64,000 nt of DNA from Olsenella profusa F0195 (GTDB lineage: Bacteria > Actinomycetota > Coriobacteriia > Coriobacteriales > Atopobiaceae). Below, one piece after another: positions 27,323 to 35,851 of the stretch. Below the pieces are notes generated by a model that worked only from the letters and a program-made list of their open reading frames with translations, made no database searches and had not been told where the DNA came from. How positions within the stretch are numbered: position 1 is the first letter of the stretch; each line of letters opens with the position of its first letter. Made by a program: the position numbers and the translations under genes. The stretch covers positions 1 through 64,000 of the forward strand of contig NZ_AWEZ01000044.1 of assembly GCF_000468755.1 (NCBI RefSeq), read 5' to 3'.

Positions 27323-28092
27323 CCCGCCGACGTCGCGCCCTCCTCGCGGCGATCGCCGTCGCCCTGGCGGCCTACGCGGCCCTGGGGGCGGCGGCGACCG
27401 TGCGCCACGAGCGGTCGATACGCAACGTCTTCGACGAGATGGCGCTCGAGGGCCCCATGGCGAAGCCGCAACTCCCGTTCCCCTGGATCCGGGGGACCAT
27501 GGGCTTCCCGGAGGAGCTCAGGTACACGCCCGACCCGAGCTACGACAAGTGGAGCGCGCCGCCCATCACCGACATGCATTACACCTACACGGGCGACCTC
27601 GGCGAGCCCTGGGACGGGATGGAGTACACCAGCGGCAGCATGGGCGGCGGGAACAGTTATGCGTCCATCGCCGTGTGGGACGACGGCAGGGTCGAGGCGG
27701 AGTGCGGCACGGGGGACAGCATGACTGAAGGTGGGCTGGCCTTCACGGCACGCTTCTACTGGTCCTACGATCCCGTGACCCGTACGCTCTCGTGGGGGCA
27801 GCACCTCACGACCTGGGAGCCCAACAAGGTCGATCGTCACTACGGCTGGGACTACAACAAGCAGTTCTACCACAGCCTCGCCCGCGAGGAGTGGCTGGCG
27901 GCCACCGGCGTGGACGGCGCCAGGCTCGACGCGTGGGTGGACCGCACCCTCGGCCTCGGCATACGCGGGTGGCTCGCCCAGAACGCCGGGCGCACGCGCT
28001 TCTCCGCGGCCGACCTGGGGGACCTCAACCTCGCGGGCGACGACGTCGGGCGCCTGCGGTCCCTCCTCGGCTCGCTGGGGGAGGCGCAGTGA
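27319..28092 (+). CDS. TipC-like membrane-anchored immunity protein, paralogue 2
   Basis: This 257-aa copy of the preceding gene has the same signal-anchor and C-terminal block. It starts at GTG inside the preceding stop (GTGA). The variable middle reads YTPDPSYDKWSAPPITDM, then a Gly/Ser-rich stretch (SGSMGGGNSYASIAVWDDG). The ends are almost identical in DNA to copies 1 and 3, which suggests recent duplication or gene conversion, while the centre has been allowed to change. Such arrays may widen protection against variant toxins. Confidence 0.65.
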   Translation: MTRRRRALLAAIAVALAAYAALGAAATVRHERSIRNVFDEMALEGPMAKPQLPFPWIRGTMGFPEELRYTPDPSYDKWSAPPITDMHYTYTGDLGEPWDGMEYTSGSMGGGNSYASIAVWDDGRVEAECGTGDSMTEGGLAFTARFYWSYDPVTRTLSWGQHLTTWEPNKVDRHYGWDYNKQFYHSLAREEWLAATGVDGARLDAWVDRTLGLGIRGWLAQNAGRTRFSAADLGDLNLAGDDVGRLRSLLGSLGEAQ

Positions 28093-28847
28093 TCCGCCGC
28101 GGGCGCGCCCTCCTCGCGGCGATCGCCGTCGCCCTGGCGGCCTACGCGGCCCTGGGCGCGGCGGCGACCGTGCGCCACGAGCGGTCGATCCACAACGTCT
28201 TCGACGAGATGGCGCTCGAGGGCCCCATGGCGAAGCCGCAACTCCCGTTCCCCTGGATCCGGGGGACCATGTCCTTCCCGCCGGAGCTCAGGTACGCGCC
28301 CGACCCGAGCTACGACAAGTGGAGCGCGCCGCCCATCACCGACATGCAGTACACCTACACGGGCGACCTCGGCGAGCCCTGGGACGGGATGGAGCGCTCC
28401 AGCGGCGATCGCAGCTACGCGTCCATTGATATCATGGATGACGGCGTGACGGCGAGGTGCAGCACGAGAGACGGCGTGACGGCCGACGGCCTCGCCTTCT
28501 CGGCGGAGTTCAGCTGGTCCTACGACCCCGCGACCCACACGCTCTCATGGGAGCAGTACTTCGTCACCTGGGAGCCCGCCAAGGAGGATGACTCCCGTGG
28601 CTGGGACTACAACAGGCAGTTCTACCACAGCCTCGCCCGCGAGGAGTGGCTGGCGGCCACCGGCGTGGACGGCGCCAGGCTCGACGCGTGGGTGGACCGC
28701 ACCCTCGGCCTCGGCATACGCGGGTGGCTCGCCCAGAACGCCGGGCGCACGCGCTTCTCCGCGGCCGACCTCGGCGACTTCAACCTCGCGGGCGACGACG
28801 TCGGGCGCCTGCGGTCCCTCCTCGGCTCGCTGGGAGAGACGATATAG
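28089..28847 (+). CDS. TipC-like membrane-anchored immunity protein, paralogue 3
   Basis: This is the third 252-aa copy, again starting at GTG overlapping the previous stop. The signal-anchor and the segment FDEMALEGPMAKPQLPFPW are shared. The middle (ERSSGDRSYASIDIMDDGV) is shorter by about seven residues and differs in charge. The C-terminal third (EEWLAATGVDGARLDAWVD onward) is the same as copy 2. It ends the operon; no clear terminator follows in the 79-bp gap before the convergent GNAT gene. Confidence 0.65.
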   Translation: MIRRGRALLAAIAVALAAYAALGAAATVRHERSIHNVFDEMALEGPMAKPQLPFPWIRGTMSFPPELRYAPDPSYDKWSAPPITDMQYTYTGDLGEPWDGMERSSGDRSYASIDIMDDGVTARCSTRDGVTADGLAFSAEFSWSYDPATHTLSWEQYFVTWEPAKEDDSRGWDYNRQFYHSLAREEWLAATGVDGARLDAWVDRTLGLGIRGWLAQNAGRTRFSAADLGDFNLAGDDVGRLRSLLGSLGETI

Positions 28848-28926
28848 CAGCCACCCCGCTCCCGAGCCATGCATGGTGAGCAACACGGCACCTACTCGGG
28901 AGACCCGTCTCCGGGGTGCCTCCGCC

Positions 28927-29199
28927 TCAGGCGAGCACGTCGGCGAACTCGGGATGCCTGGCAAACCACCGCTGAGCGTAGCTGCAGCTCAGCTGGGCGC
29001 GCAGCCCCCGTTCGCGCAGCCTGTTCGCCAGCTCGAGCGTCAGCCTGTCCGCGATGCCCTGCCCGCGCCCCGCAGGCTCGACAAAGGTGTGCGTCACGTC
29101 CACCACACCGGGCCTCATCTGTTCGAACTCAACATATCCCAACTGCGTCCCCTCGTCACCCACGCAGACGATCCGCCTGTCCGTCGTCTCAAACCTCAT
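28927..29199 (-). CDS. small GNAT-family N-acetyltransferase
   Basis: This 90-aa, single-domain acetyltransferase is of the short YjdJ-like kind. The acetyl-CoA loop RGQGIADRL (family: RGxGxGxxL) follows a strand VDVTHTFVEPAG. ATG 29199 has a TAGGAGGAA ribosome site. The substrate is unknown. It stands alone between the immunity array and the helicase relic. Confidence 0.8.
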   Translation of the reverse strand: MRFETTDRRIVCVGDEGTQLGYVEFEQMRPGVVDVTHTFVEPAGRGQGIADRLTLELANRLRERGLRAQLSCSYAQRWFARHPEFADVLA

Positions 29200-29219
29200 G
29201 CCCAGTTCCTCCTACCATC

Positions 29220-30505
29220 TCACTCGCCCAACAGCTCGATGAGGTCCTCGCGCCTGAGGCTGGCCAGGCTCAGGCCGCCGCCCTCGCCCACCACCTGGTT
29301 AGCGAGGCCACTCTTGGCCTCCTGCAGCGCCAGTATGCGCTCCTCGATCGTGTCATGGGCGATGACCTTGTACACCGTCACGTCGCGCACCTGACCGATG
29401 CGATGGGCGCGATCCATGTCCTGGTTCTGTGCGGCCACGTTCCACCATGTTCTCGGGCAGGTCGGCGAGCACGTCCGTCTTGAGGCGGCGAAGGATGAAG
29501 GGGCCCACCGCACTCCGCAGGTGCGTCGCCACGTCGTGGTCGCCCACCGCGATGGGCTGATCATAGCGCTCATGGAAGCGCTCGTAGCCACCCAGCAGTC
29601 CCGGCATCAGGAAGTCGAAGATGTTCCAGAGCTCGGAGAGGCGATTCTCGATGGACGTGCCCGTGAGCGCCAGACGGTGCCGGGCGTCCAACGCCTTCAC
29701 GGCACGGGCGGCCAGCGTTTCGTGATTCTTGATGCACTGCACCTCGTCGAGCGCCACGAGCCACAACGGACGTCCCGCCCATCTGCGCACGTCATGCCTA
29801 AACAGGTCATACGAGGTCACATAGACCTCATGGCGCTCGCCGCGAACCTGCCGTCGCTGCGCGGTGGTGCCCGTCACCACGGCAACGTCCAGCTCGGGTG
29901 CGAACTTCCCAAACTCCGCCTGCCAGTTGTACACCAGCGAGGCGGGGCGCGCAGCTCGTCCTGTAGCAGGTCATCCGCCAAGATCGAGAGGTCGATGAGG
30001 CCGGCATGCAGCGAGACCCCCACCCGCATACGGAGCGTGGAGGCGTGCGACAGGCGCGCAAACGCGTCGGTGGCATACACCGTGCCCATGCGCGCGAACT
30101 CCGCCGTGCCCTCAAACACCAGCCGCGCGATCGCATCCGCATCACGCTGCGAGATCACGGCACGCCGCGTGGAGGACGTGCTCCTCGCCAACGGGGCATA
30201 GCGCTCCACCAGCCGGCGTGCCGCAGATTCGGCGCGTAGGTCACGCATGGGATCGATCGCCCCACACCTCGCGCGCAAGCACGTGCCACGACCACTCGCC
30301 GTAGGAGGCCACCTCGTCAATGGTGATGCGCGTCTGGTAGAAGTCCTCGTCCACTCGAGGAGTCCACATGGACAGAGAGACGTGTGAGGGATCCGTCGTA
30401 GGCGATGCGCCGACTCCAGATGCGTCCCTCGCGCCATGCGATGACCTGGCCACGACCCAGCACCGCCGGCCGCGTGGCGCGCTCGAGTGCCATCTCGCTG
30501 ATCAT
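29220..30505 (-). pseudogene. SNF2/HepA-type helicase remnant
   Basis: Reading on the minus strand from ATG 30505, pieces of a SWIM/SNF2 ATPase appear in changing frames: MISEMALERATRPAVLGRGQ, DEDFYQTRITIDEVASYGEW, then AESAARRLVERYAPLA. After a break come SNF2 core segments (NWQAEFGKFAPELDVAVVTG, VALDEVQCIKNHETLAARA as the DExx box, LTGTSIENRLSELWNIFDFL, FILRRLKTDV), and finally the helicase C-terminal AHRIGQVRDVTVYKVIA. Intact proteins exceed 1000 aa, whereas this locus has 430 codons with several frameshifts and internal deletions, and the Walker A region is missing. It is non-functional. Confidence 0.85.
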
Positions 30506-30764
30506 GGGAGCTCGCCTCACCTTCGACGCCTTCGCTGGGCCTGCGCCGCTCGTTTCCGTAAGGGACAGTATATCGCGCCACTTGGGATGCAAGACACGCC
30601 GTGTGTGCCGTTCGCCCACTAGCACAAATATCGGCAAGTGGGCGCCCCCTAGCCTGCTAAGTGGCATAAAATGAGGGTTGCTGGTGGCATGAATCAGCAA
30701 CACCGTAAACGCGCGCCCACGGAAAGGGACCTGGGTGCCAAGAACAGTGGTGGAGAGGAGAATC

Positions 30765-31457
30765 ATGCAGTATTCCGCAGAAGTGGAGAAGATGTGCCCC
30801 GTCGCCAAGGGCGCATACCACGGACCTGCACCCATTCCCGAGGAGGGCAAGTGGGTCCAGGCGAAGGAGATCTCTGACATCTCCGGCTACACGCATGGCG
30901 TGGGCTGGTGCGCTCCCCAGCAGGGCGCCTGCAAGCTCAGCCTCAACGTCAAGCAGGGCGTGATCGAGGAGTGCCTCGTCGAGACCATCGGCTGCTCGGG
31001 CATGACCCACTCCGCCGCCATGGCCGCCGAGATCCTCCCCGGCAAGACCATCCTCGAGGCCCTCAACACCGACCTCGTGTGCGATGCCATCAACGTCGCC
31101 ATGCGCGAGCTCTTCCTGCAGATCGTGTACGGCCGCACCCAGACCGCGTTCTCCGAGGACGGCCTGCCTGTGGGCACCGGCCTCGACGACCTCGGCAAGG
31201 GCCTGCGCTCCATGGTGGGCACCACCTATGGCACCAAGGCCAAGGGCGCCCGCTACCTCGAGCTCACGCAGGGCTACATCACCCACCTCGCCCTCAACGA
31301 CAAGGACGAGATCATCGGCTTCGAGTTCCTCAACCTGGGCAAGTTCACCGACGCCATCAAGAAGGGCGTCGACCCCAAGGAGGCCCTCGGGGACGCCATG
31401 GGCAAGTATGGCCAGTGGGACAATCCCGCCAAGGTCATCGATCCCCGTACCGAGTAG
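30765..31457 (+). CDS. IscU/NifU-like iron-sulfur scaffold-type protein
   Basis: This 230-aa protein resembles the NifU N-terminal scaffold family, with Cys in GYTHGVGWCAPQQGACKLSLN and ETIGCSGMTHSAAMAAEIL. The segment ILPGKTILEALNTDLVCDAI is the family's typical helix after the central Cys. ATG 30765 follows GAGAGGAG. It is followed after 18 bp by the GGGtGRT gene, an association seen in many anaerobes, which suggests joint work on an Fe-S or sulfur-related step not yet defined. The extra C-terminal domain (about residues 130-230) is unlike classical IscU. Confidence 0.8.
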   Translation: MQYSAEVEKMCPVAKGAYHGPAPIPEEGKWVQAKEISDISGYTHGVGWCAPQQGACKLSLNVKQGVIEECLVETIGCSGMTHSAAMAAEILPGKTILEALNTDLVCDAINVAMRELFLQIVYGRTQTAFSEDGLPVGTGLDDLGKGLRSMVGTTYGTKAKGARYLELTQGYITHLALNDKDEIIGFEFLNLGKFTDAIKKGVDPKEALGDAMGKYGQWDNPAKVIDPRTE

Positions 31458-31475
31458 AGAAAGGAGCTGATACGA

Positions 31476-32480
31476 GTGGCAGTTACGTTCGAAGGCTATG
31501 AGCGCCGCATCGACAAGATCAACAAGGCCTGTGAGCAGTACGGCATCGCCGATCTCGAGGATGCCCTCAAGATCTGCACCGATCTCGGCTTCAACCCGTA
31601 CGACATCACCACGGGCATCCAGTCCATCGCGTTCGAGAACGCAAAGTGGGCCTACACCCTGGGCTGCGCCATCGCAGTGAAGAAGGGCTGCAAGACCGCA
31701 TCCGAGGCCGCAGCCGCCATCGGCGAGGGCCTGCAGGCCTTCTGCGTCCCCGGCTCCGTCGCCGAGGACCGCAAGGTGGGTCTGGGCCACGGCAACCTGG
31801 GCGCCATGCTGCTGGGCGAGGACACCGAGTGCTTCGCGTTTTTGGCCGGCCACGAGTCCTTCGCCGCCGCAGAGGGCGCCATCGGCATCGCCAACAACGC
31901 CAACAAGGCCCGCAAGAAGCCCCTGCGCGTCATCCTGAACGGACTCGGCAAGGACGCCGCCCAGATCATCGCCCGCATCAACGGCTTCACCTATGTGAAG
32001 ACGCAGTTCGACTACTTCACGAGCGAGCTCAAGGTCGTGGAGACCATCCCGTACTCCGACGGCCCGCGCGCCAAGGTCAACTGCTACGGCGCCGATGACG
32101 TCCGCGAGGGCGTGGCCATCATGTGGCACGAGAACGTGGACATCTCCATCACCGGCAACTCCACCAACCCCACGCGCTTCCAGCACCCCGTGGCGGGCAC
32201 CTACTTCAAGGAGCGCGTCCTGGCTGGCAAGAAGTACTTTTCCGTGGCCTCCGGTGGTGGCACCGGCCGCACCCTGCACCCGGACAACATGGCCGCCGGC
32301 CCCGCCTCCTACGGCATGACCGACACCATGGGCCGCATGCACTCCAGCGCCCAGTTCGCAGGCTCCTCCTCCGTCCCCGCGCACGTGGACATGATGGGCC
32401 TCATCGGCATGGGCAACAACCCCATGGTCGGCTGCACCGTCGCATGCGCCGTCGCCGTGGAGGAGGCCCTGGACAGGTAG
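31476..32480 (+). CDS. GGGtGRT protein
   Basis: This 334-aa protein is named after its motif, seen here as SGGGTGRTLHPDNMAAG at about residue 262. It also has conserved-looking blocks GNSTNPTRFQHPVAGTYFKE and MMGLIGMGNNPMVGCTVACA. The reaction is unknown. It starts at GTG 31476 after AAAGGAG and is the second gene of a two-gene operon with the IscU-like protein. A strong terminator follows at 32507. Both genes have strongly biased GC-rich codon use, suggesting high expression. Confidence 0.88.
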   Translation: MAVTFEGYERRIDKINKACEQYGIADLEDALKICTDLGFNPYDITTGIQSIAFENAKWAYTLGCAIAVKKGCKTASEAAAAIGEGLQAFCVPGSVAEDRKVGLGHGNLGAMLLGEDTECFAFLAGHESFAAAEGAIGIANNANKARKKPLRVILNGLGKDAAQIIARINGFTYVKTQFDYFTSELKVVETIPYSDGPRAKVNCYGADDVREGVAIMWHENVDISITGNSTNPTRFQHPVAGTYFKERVLAGKKYFSVASGGGTGRTLHPDNMAAGPASYGMTDTMGRMHSSAQFAGSSSVPAHVDMMGLIGMGNNPMVGCTVACAVAVEEALDR

Positions 32481-32506
32481 GCCTTCGTAGCCAAAGCACG
32501 CATGCA

Positions 32507-32540
32507 CCGGGCCGTCACCCACAGGTGGCGGCCCGGTTTT
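32507..32540 (+). terminator. terminator of the IscU-like/GGGtGRT operon
   Basis: CCGGGCCGTCACC (32507-32519) pairs with GGTGGCGGCCCGG (32524-32536), with one G-U pair and a 4-nt loop, followed by TTTT. Confidence 0.88.
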
Positions 32541-32599
32541 GTCGTTCATAGCGGTGATGACTTACTAGCGCCCAAGAACCTGCTAAGTGGCTTTTCCAC

Positions 32600-32731
32600 A
32601 GGGCACCTATCTGCAATCTGCTGATCAGCCACTCACCTCCAGTTTATTACCGTTTAAGATTACACTCTTTACATCATATTATTTATCTATAACTTTAAAT
32701 TAAGGTTACTTTCTGATGAAAGAAGTCCATC
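32600..32731 (+). promoter_or_regulatory. AT-rich promoter region of the bacteriocin locus
   Basis: The 130 bp before the lactococcin-like gene are far more AT-rich than their surroundings (for example TTTACATCATATTATTTATC from 32668). No single -35/-10 pair can be chosen by eye. Such a region is expected for a strong promoter and also marks the left edge of a probably transferred gene block. Confidence 0.45.
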
Positions 32732-33112
32732 ATGTTGTCATTAAAAAGATTTCTGCGTAGCGCCTCGGTAGCTGCGGTCACGGGTGCCCTCTTAATGACA
32801 CCGGTTTCTGCCTTTGCCGCAACGCCATCCACAGATCAAACAACTGTGCAAGAGCATGGCACCGTAGTGGACTTGGTAGTGCCAGGCAGGCATGTCCAAT
32901 ACCCCTCTGAAGGTGGCACATGGGAGTATGGGTTCTGGAATGCCATGTTCCGTTCGTACTACACAGTGGGACGCTGCCACGGTAGCACTGCCATCGCAAA
33001 CGGCCGTACAATGAGGAGTATTGACACAGCGGCTGGACGCAGGTCAATTGCCGAGATACATGGGCTCAATGGTCCCATGACATCAGCTCAATACTACTAT
33101 CGGGTCTGCTAG
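32732..33112 (+). CDS. lactococcin 972-like secreted peptide precursor
   Basis: This 126-aa secreted peptide belongs to the lactococcin 972 bacteriocin family; the founding member binds lipid II and blocks septum formation. Residues 1-29 are a Sec signal peptide (basic FLRS, hydrophobic core AAVTGALLMTPVSAFA with an AFA cleavage site). The mature part has the family landmarks GGTWEYGFWN, a CHGSTA block, and the C-terminal AQYYYR segment. Two Cys remain in the mature region (one in GRCHGS, one as the last residue), which could form a disulfide or be modified. A hairpin follows, then the dedicated permease and ATPase. A radical SAM enzyme in the same run of genes makes post-translational modification of this peptide possible. 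Confidence 0.85.
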   Translation: MLSLKRFLRSASVAAVTGALLMTPVSAFAATPSTDQTTVQEHGTVVDLVVPGRHVQYPSEGGTWEYGFWNAMFRSYYTVGRCHGSTAIANGRTMRSIDTAAGRRSIAEIHGLNGPMTSAQYYYRVC

Positions 33113-33134
33113 CAGCTCCACCCATCCTACCAGC

Positions 33135-33166
33135 ACGAGGGCCAGGACAAAGACCCTGGCCCTCGT
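33135..33166 (+). terminator. hairpin between peptide and transporter genes (attenuator-like)
   Basis: ACGAGGGCCAGG (33135-33146) pairs perfectly with CCTGGCCCTCGT (33155-33166) across an 8-nt loop, followed only by TAAT, a weak T tract. It probably allows partial read-through, so that peptide mRNA exceeds that of the export and immunity genes. Confidence 0.7.
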
Positions 33167-33187
33167 TAATGTGTCAGGAGAGCATCC

Positions 33188-35197
33188 ATGCGTAAGCTAT
33201 TCGTCCTCTCCGCATTCCTTGCAGCGGCGATTTCCACGTTCGTGGTATTTCAAACCATGCAGACCATCCAATATGACTATCCTCTTGGAACGGACGATAG
33301 CTTCGAACTGTTGGTCGGCGAATCGACCGTCCCAAAGGATCAGCTGATAGATGGTCTCATACAGGCTGTCAACAAACGTGGGGGGTGCCTCGTCAAGCCC
33401 TCCACCTCAGCAGAGACATATGGATCTCAGAGGGATCTCATCTATTTCTCATCAGTTCAGCCATCGAGTTCATCGCCCGTCATCGGAAGTGACGGCTCCA
33501 TCAGCTGGCTGACACCCGGCATGGGCGGCAAGCTCCTGCCTGCCCACACCATGGGAGATTCACCTCTGGCGGGAACATACATGCTCAAGTCCGATCAATC
33601 CCTGCATGAGGCACTCGACCAATGGGCCAACGAAAATGGTGTGACGATAACCTGGTATGGGCAGAAGCCTCTACGAGACGAAGTGCTTTCCATCGTCGTT
33701 AGCGGGGGTATGATCATACCGTGGCTCAGCACGCAACTACTCGTACTGACGCTTGCGATGACGTGGATCACTTTGCGGTTGCACACACGGGCCATACAGC
33801 TGCTGGGTGGTGTAACCAGCGCCCAAATCCATCGGGAGACGCTTGGTATACTTGCCAGGTTGTTGGCCATAGGAGGAACCCTCGGGATAGCGCTGTCAGG
33901 AGTACTCGTCACTGTGGTACTGGGGCCTGCCAATGTCCTTCTTGTCTTGCCCCCCACGACAATCCTATGCCTGTTGAGCTTCGCATGTCTACTTGTGCTG
34001 ACCTACCTCCTGTCGGTCATGGTAGGAACGGGCATGGAGTCCTTGCGGTTCCGTCGACCCGTAGTAGGCAAGATTCTCCCACTCTGTCGCACCATCTCGG
34101 CGGTTGCGCTTGTCCTGTCTATGCAAACGATCCCGCCTGCCATAAGTCTTGCGCAAAGAGCCTGGAAGAGCTATACGCAGAGCAGCATAGCCAGGTGCTT
34201 TGGTGACACTATCGCTGTCTCCCTGAACAACTTTGACTATCTGGATACCGAGGAAGGCGCGCAGGAGGCACAGCGCGTCATGCATGGTCTTTCCCAAAAG
34301 GGCTGCATCGTCACGTCGCTTGTCATCGATTCTGAATTCGAAATCAGTAATGATGAACGCGGTGGATACTCACAACTTGTCATTGTCGATCCAAGCTATC
34401 TGCACCTCATAGGCATCACGTTACCAACGGAGTCAGGAGAGTCCGTGCTTACAGAGGTTTCCTTCGATTCCTTGCCAAGCGCGACCAAGGACTTGCTGCA
34501 AGAAAGCCTTTCATTGTGGATGGGGGGAGAAATGGCTTTTAAGGAGACATTCTCCTTCTACGAGTATCACGGTGACGGTCTCATAGCGTTAGGACAAAAC
34601 GCAAGCTACAACAGCGCCTTTACGACCTGCAAAAACCCACTGGTAATCGTCATGAACGTACCCGTCGATAAGATGAGCATGACCGGCTTTGTCGTGCCCT
34701 TCATCTCCACGGGCAACATTATGTTCACTGACCCCGAAAGCACAAAGGAGGCATTTGCTGCCTCGCCAATCTATCCATATATAGCATCCTTTGATCGTGT
34801 GGCCGATGTCACCCTCACGACTAGCCAAGACCTTCTGGCCAATGTCCTTCTATACCTTGCCATCACGTCCGTATCGCTACTGTCTATCTGTGCGTGCGCC
34901 CTGCAGTGCGCAAGTTCGTGGGCCATCGCACATGAGGAAGAGGTATTTCTCGCACACACAGCTGGACTTGGGTATCGAGGCATCTATGCACCCCGCATGA
35001 GAAGTGACCTTGCCTTTTCCATGATTCCGTTAGTGATAGGTGCAGGTATATGTATCTTCGTCTCGCCATACAGTACTCCTTTGGTCGTCATGCTTGGAGC
35101 CATCGTCGTTGAGACATGCTTCGCGCTTTTCTCCACGCTTACCTACACCATTGCCTGTCGCAAGACCTTTACGGCACATATACTAAGGGAGGGTTAA
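33188..35197 (+). CDS. bacteriocin-associated integral membrane protein (7TM permease/immunity)
   Basis: This 669-aa membrane protein is of the type always found beside lactococcin 972-like peptides (TIGR01654-like), thought to act as ABC permease or immunity factor. It has an N-terminal helix (LFVLSAFLAAAISTFVVF), a large outer region, a group of helices at about residues 180-320 (LLVLTLAMTWITLRL, GIALSGVLVTVVLGPANVLL, FACLLVLTYLLSVMVG), a second outer region, and C-terminal helices (VLLYLAITSVSLLSICACAL, MIPLVIGAGICIFV, MLGAIVVETCFALFSTLTY). ATG 33188 follows GTCAGGAG. The stop abuts the ABC ATPase start directly. Confidence 0.85.
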   Translation: MRKLFVLSAFLAAAISTFVVFQTMQTIQYDYPLGTDDSFELLVGESTVPKDQLIDGLIQAVNKRGGCLVKPSTSAETYGSQRDLIYFSSVQPSSSSPVIGSDGSISWLTPGMGGKLLPAHTMGDSPLAGTYMLKSDQSLHEALDQWANENGVTITWYGQKPLRDEVLSIVVSGGMIIPWLSTQLLVLTLAMTWITLRLHTRAIQLLGGVTSAQIHRETLGILARLLAIGGTLGIALSGVLVTVVLGPANVLLVLPPTTILCLLSFACLLVLTYLLSVMVGTGMESLRFRRPVVGKILPLCRTISAVALVLSMQTIPPAISLAQRAWKSYTQSSIARCFGDTIAVSLNNFDYLDTEEGAQEAQRVMHGLSQKGCIVTSLVIDSEFEISNDERGGYSQLVIVDPSYLHLIGITLPTESGESVLTEVSFDSLPSATKDLLQESLSLWMGGEMAFKETFSFYEYHGDGLIALGQNASYNSAFTTCKNPLVIVMNVPVDKMSMTGFVVPFISTGNIMFTDPESTKEAFAASPIYPYIASFDRVADVTLTTSQDLLANVLLYLAITSVSLLSICACALQCASSWAIAHEEEVFLAHTAGLGYRGIYAPRMRSDLAFSMIPLVIGAGICIFVSPYSTPLVVMLGAIVVETCFALFSTLTYTIACRKTFTAHILREG

Positions 35198-35851
35198 ATG
35201 TCTACAGTCTCCTGTACGAATCTTGGAATAGAGTTGGCAAAGCGCACCATATTCCAAGGAGTGTCTCTTACCTGCGGGCCAGGGAGCGTCACCACCCTCA
35301 CGGGACCCAGCGGCTGTGGAAAGAGCACGCTGCTCAATGCACTTGGCCTGCTCCTGGTACCCTCACAGGGTGATGTGCTCGTCGACGGAGAGAGCACCAA
35401 GCTCTGGGGTGATAAGAGGCGGGTGCAATACTGGCACGACCATGCAGCCTTCATCTACCAGAATTTTGGCACGGTCGAGGATGAGACGCTCTCATTCAAT
35501 ATCGTGTTAAACAAGGCCAAGCAGCGGACATACTCCCATCAGGTCAATGCAGCGCTCAAGCATGTCGGACTCGGTGGCCGAGCAAAGGAGTTAGCCTCTG
35601 TGCTGTCAGGTGGTGAGAAGCAACGGCTCGGCTTTGCACGTGCCATGTTCAAGCATGCCGATGTACTCTACGCCGACGAGCCGACAGCATCACTCGACAG
35701 GGCAAACAGACAGATGGTCATAGATCTCCTGCGGCAGAGGGCTAGCCAAGGCATGACAGTCATCGTCGCGACTCACGATGATGCCCTGGCCAGCATCGCA
35801 GATGCAAACTTCACGCTCCCCTACCGCCATGAGGGCCAACATTTCGCATGA
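35198..35851 (+). CDS. ABC transporter ATPase of lactococcin 972 type
   Basis: This 217-aa ATPase works with the preceding permease to export or give immunity to the peptide. It has the Walker A GPSGCGKSTLLN, signature LSGGEKQRLGFARAM, Walker B VLYADEPTASLD and the H-loop ATHDD. The size and MacB-like form fit TIGR03608-type proteins. ATG 35198 follows AGGGAGGGTTAA, and it is translationally linked to the genes on both sides (next start overlaps by 4 bp). Confidence 0.9.
   Translation: MSTVSCTNLGIELAKRTIFQGVSLTCGPGSVTTLTGPSGCGKSTLLNALGLLLVPSQGDVLVDGESTKLWGDKRRVQYWHDHAAFIYQNFGTVEDETLSFNIVLNKAKQRTYSHQVNAALKHVGLGGRAKELASVLSGGEKQRLGFARAMFKHADVLYADEPTASLDRANRQMVIDLLRQRASQGMTVIVATHDDALASIADANFTLPYRHEGQHFA

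Noticed and set aside
31476-32551. Minus-strand 630-codon frame covering the GGGtGRT and IscU-like genes
   Set aside because: Shadow of two strongly codon-biased genes; repeated Gly/Asp/Val composition without motifs.
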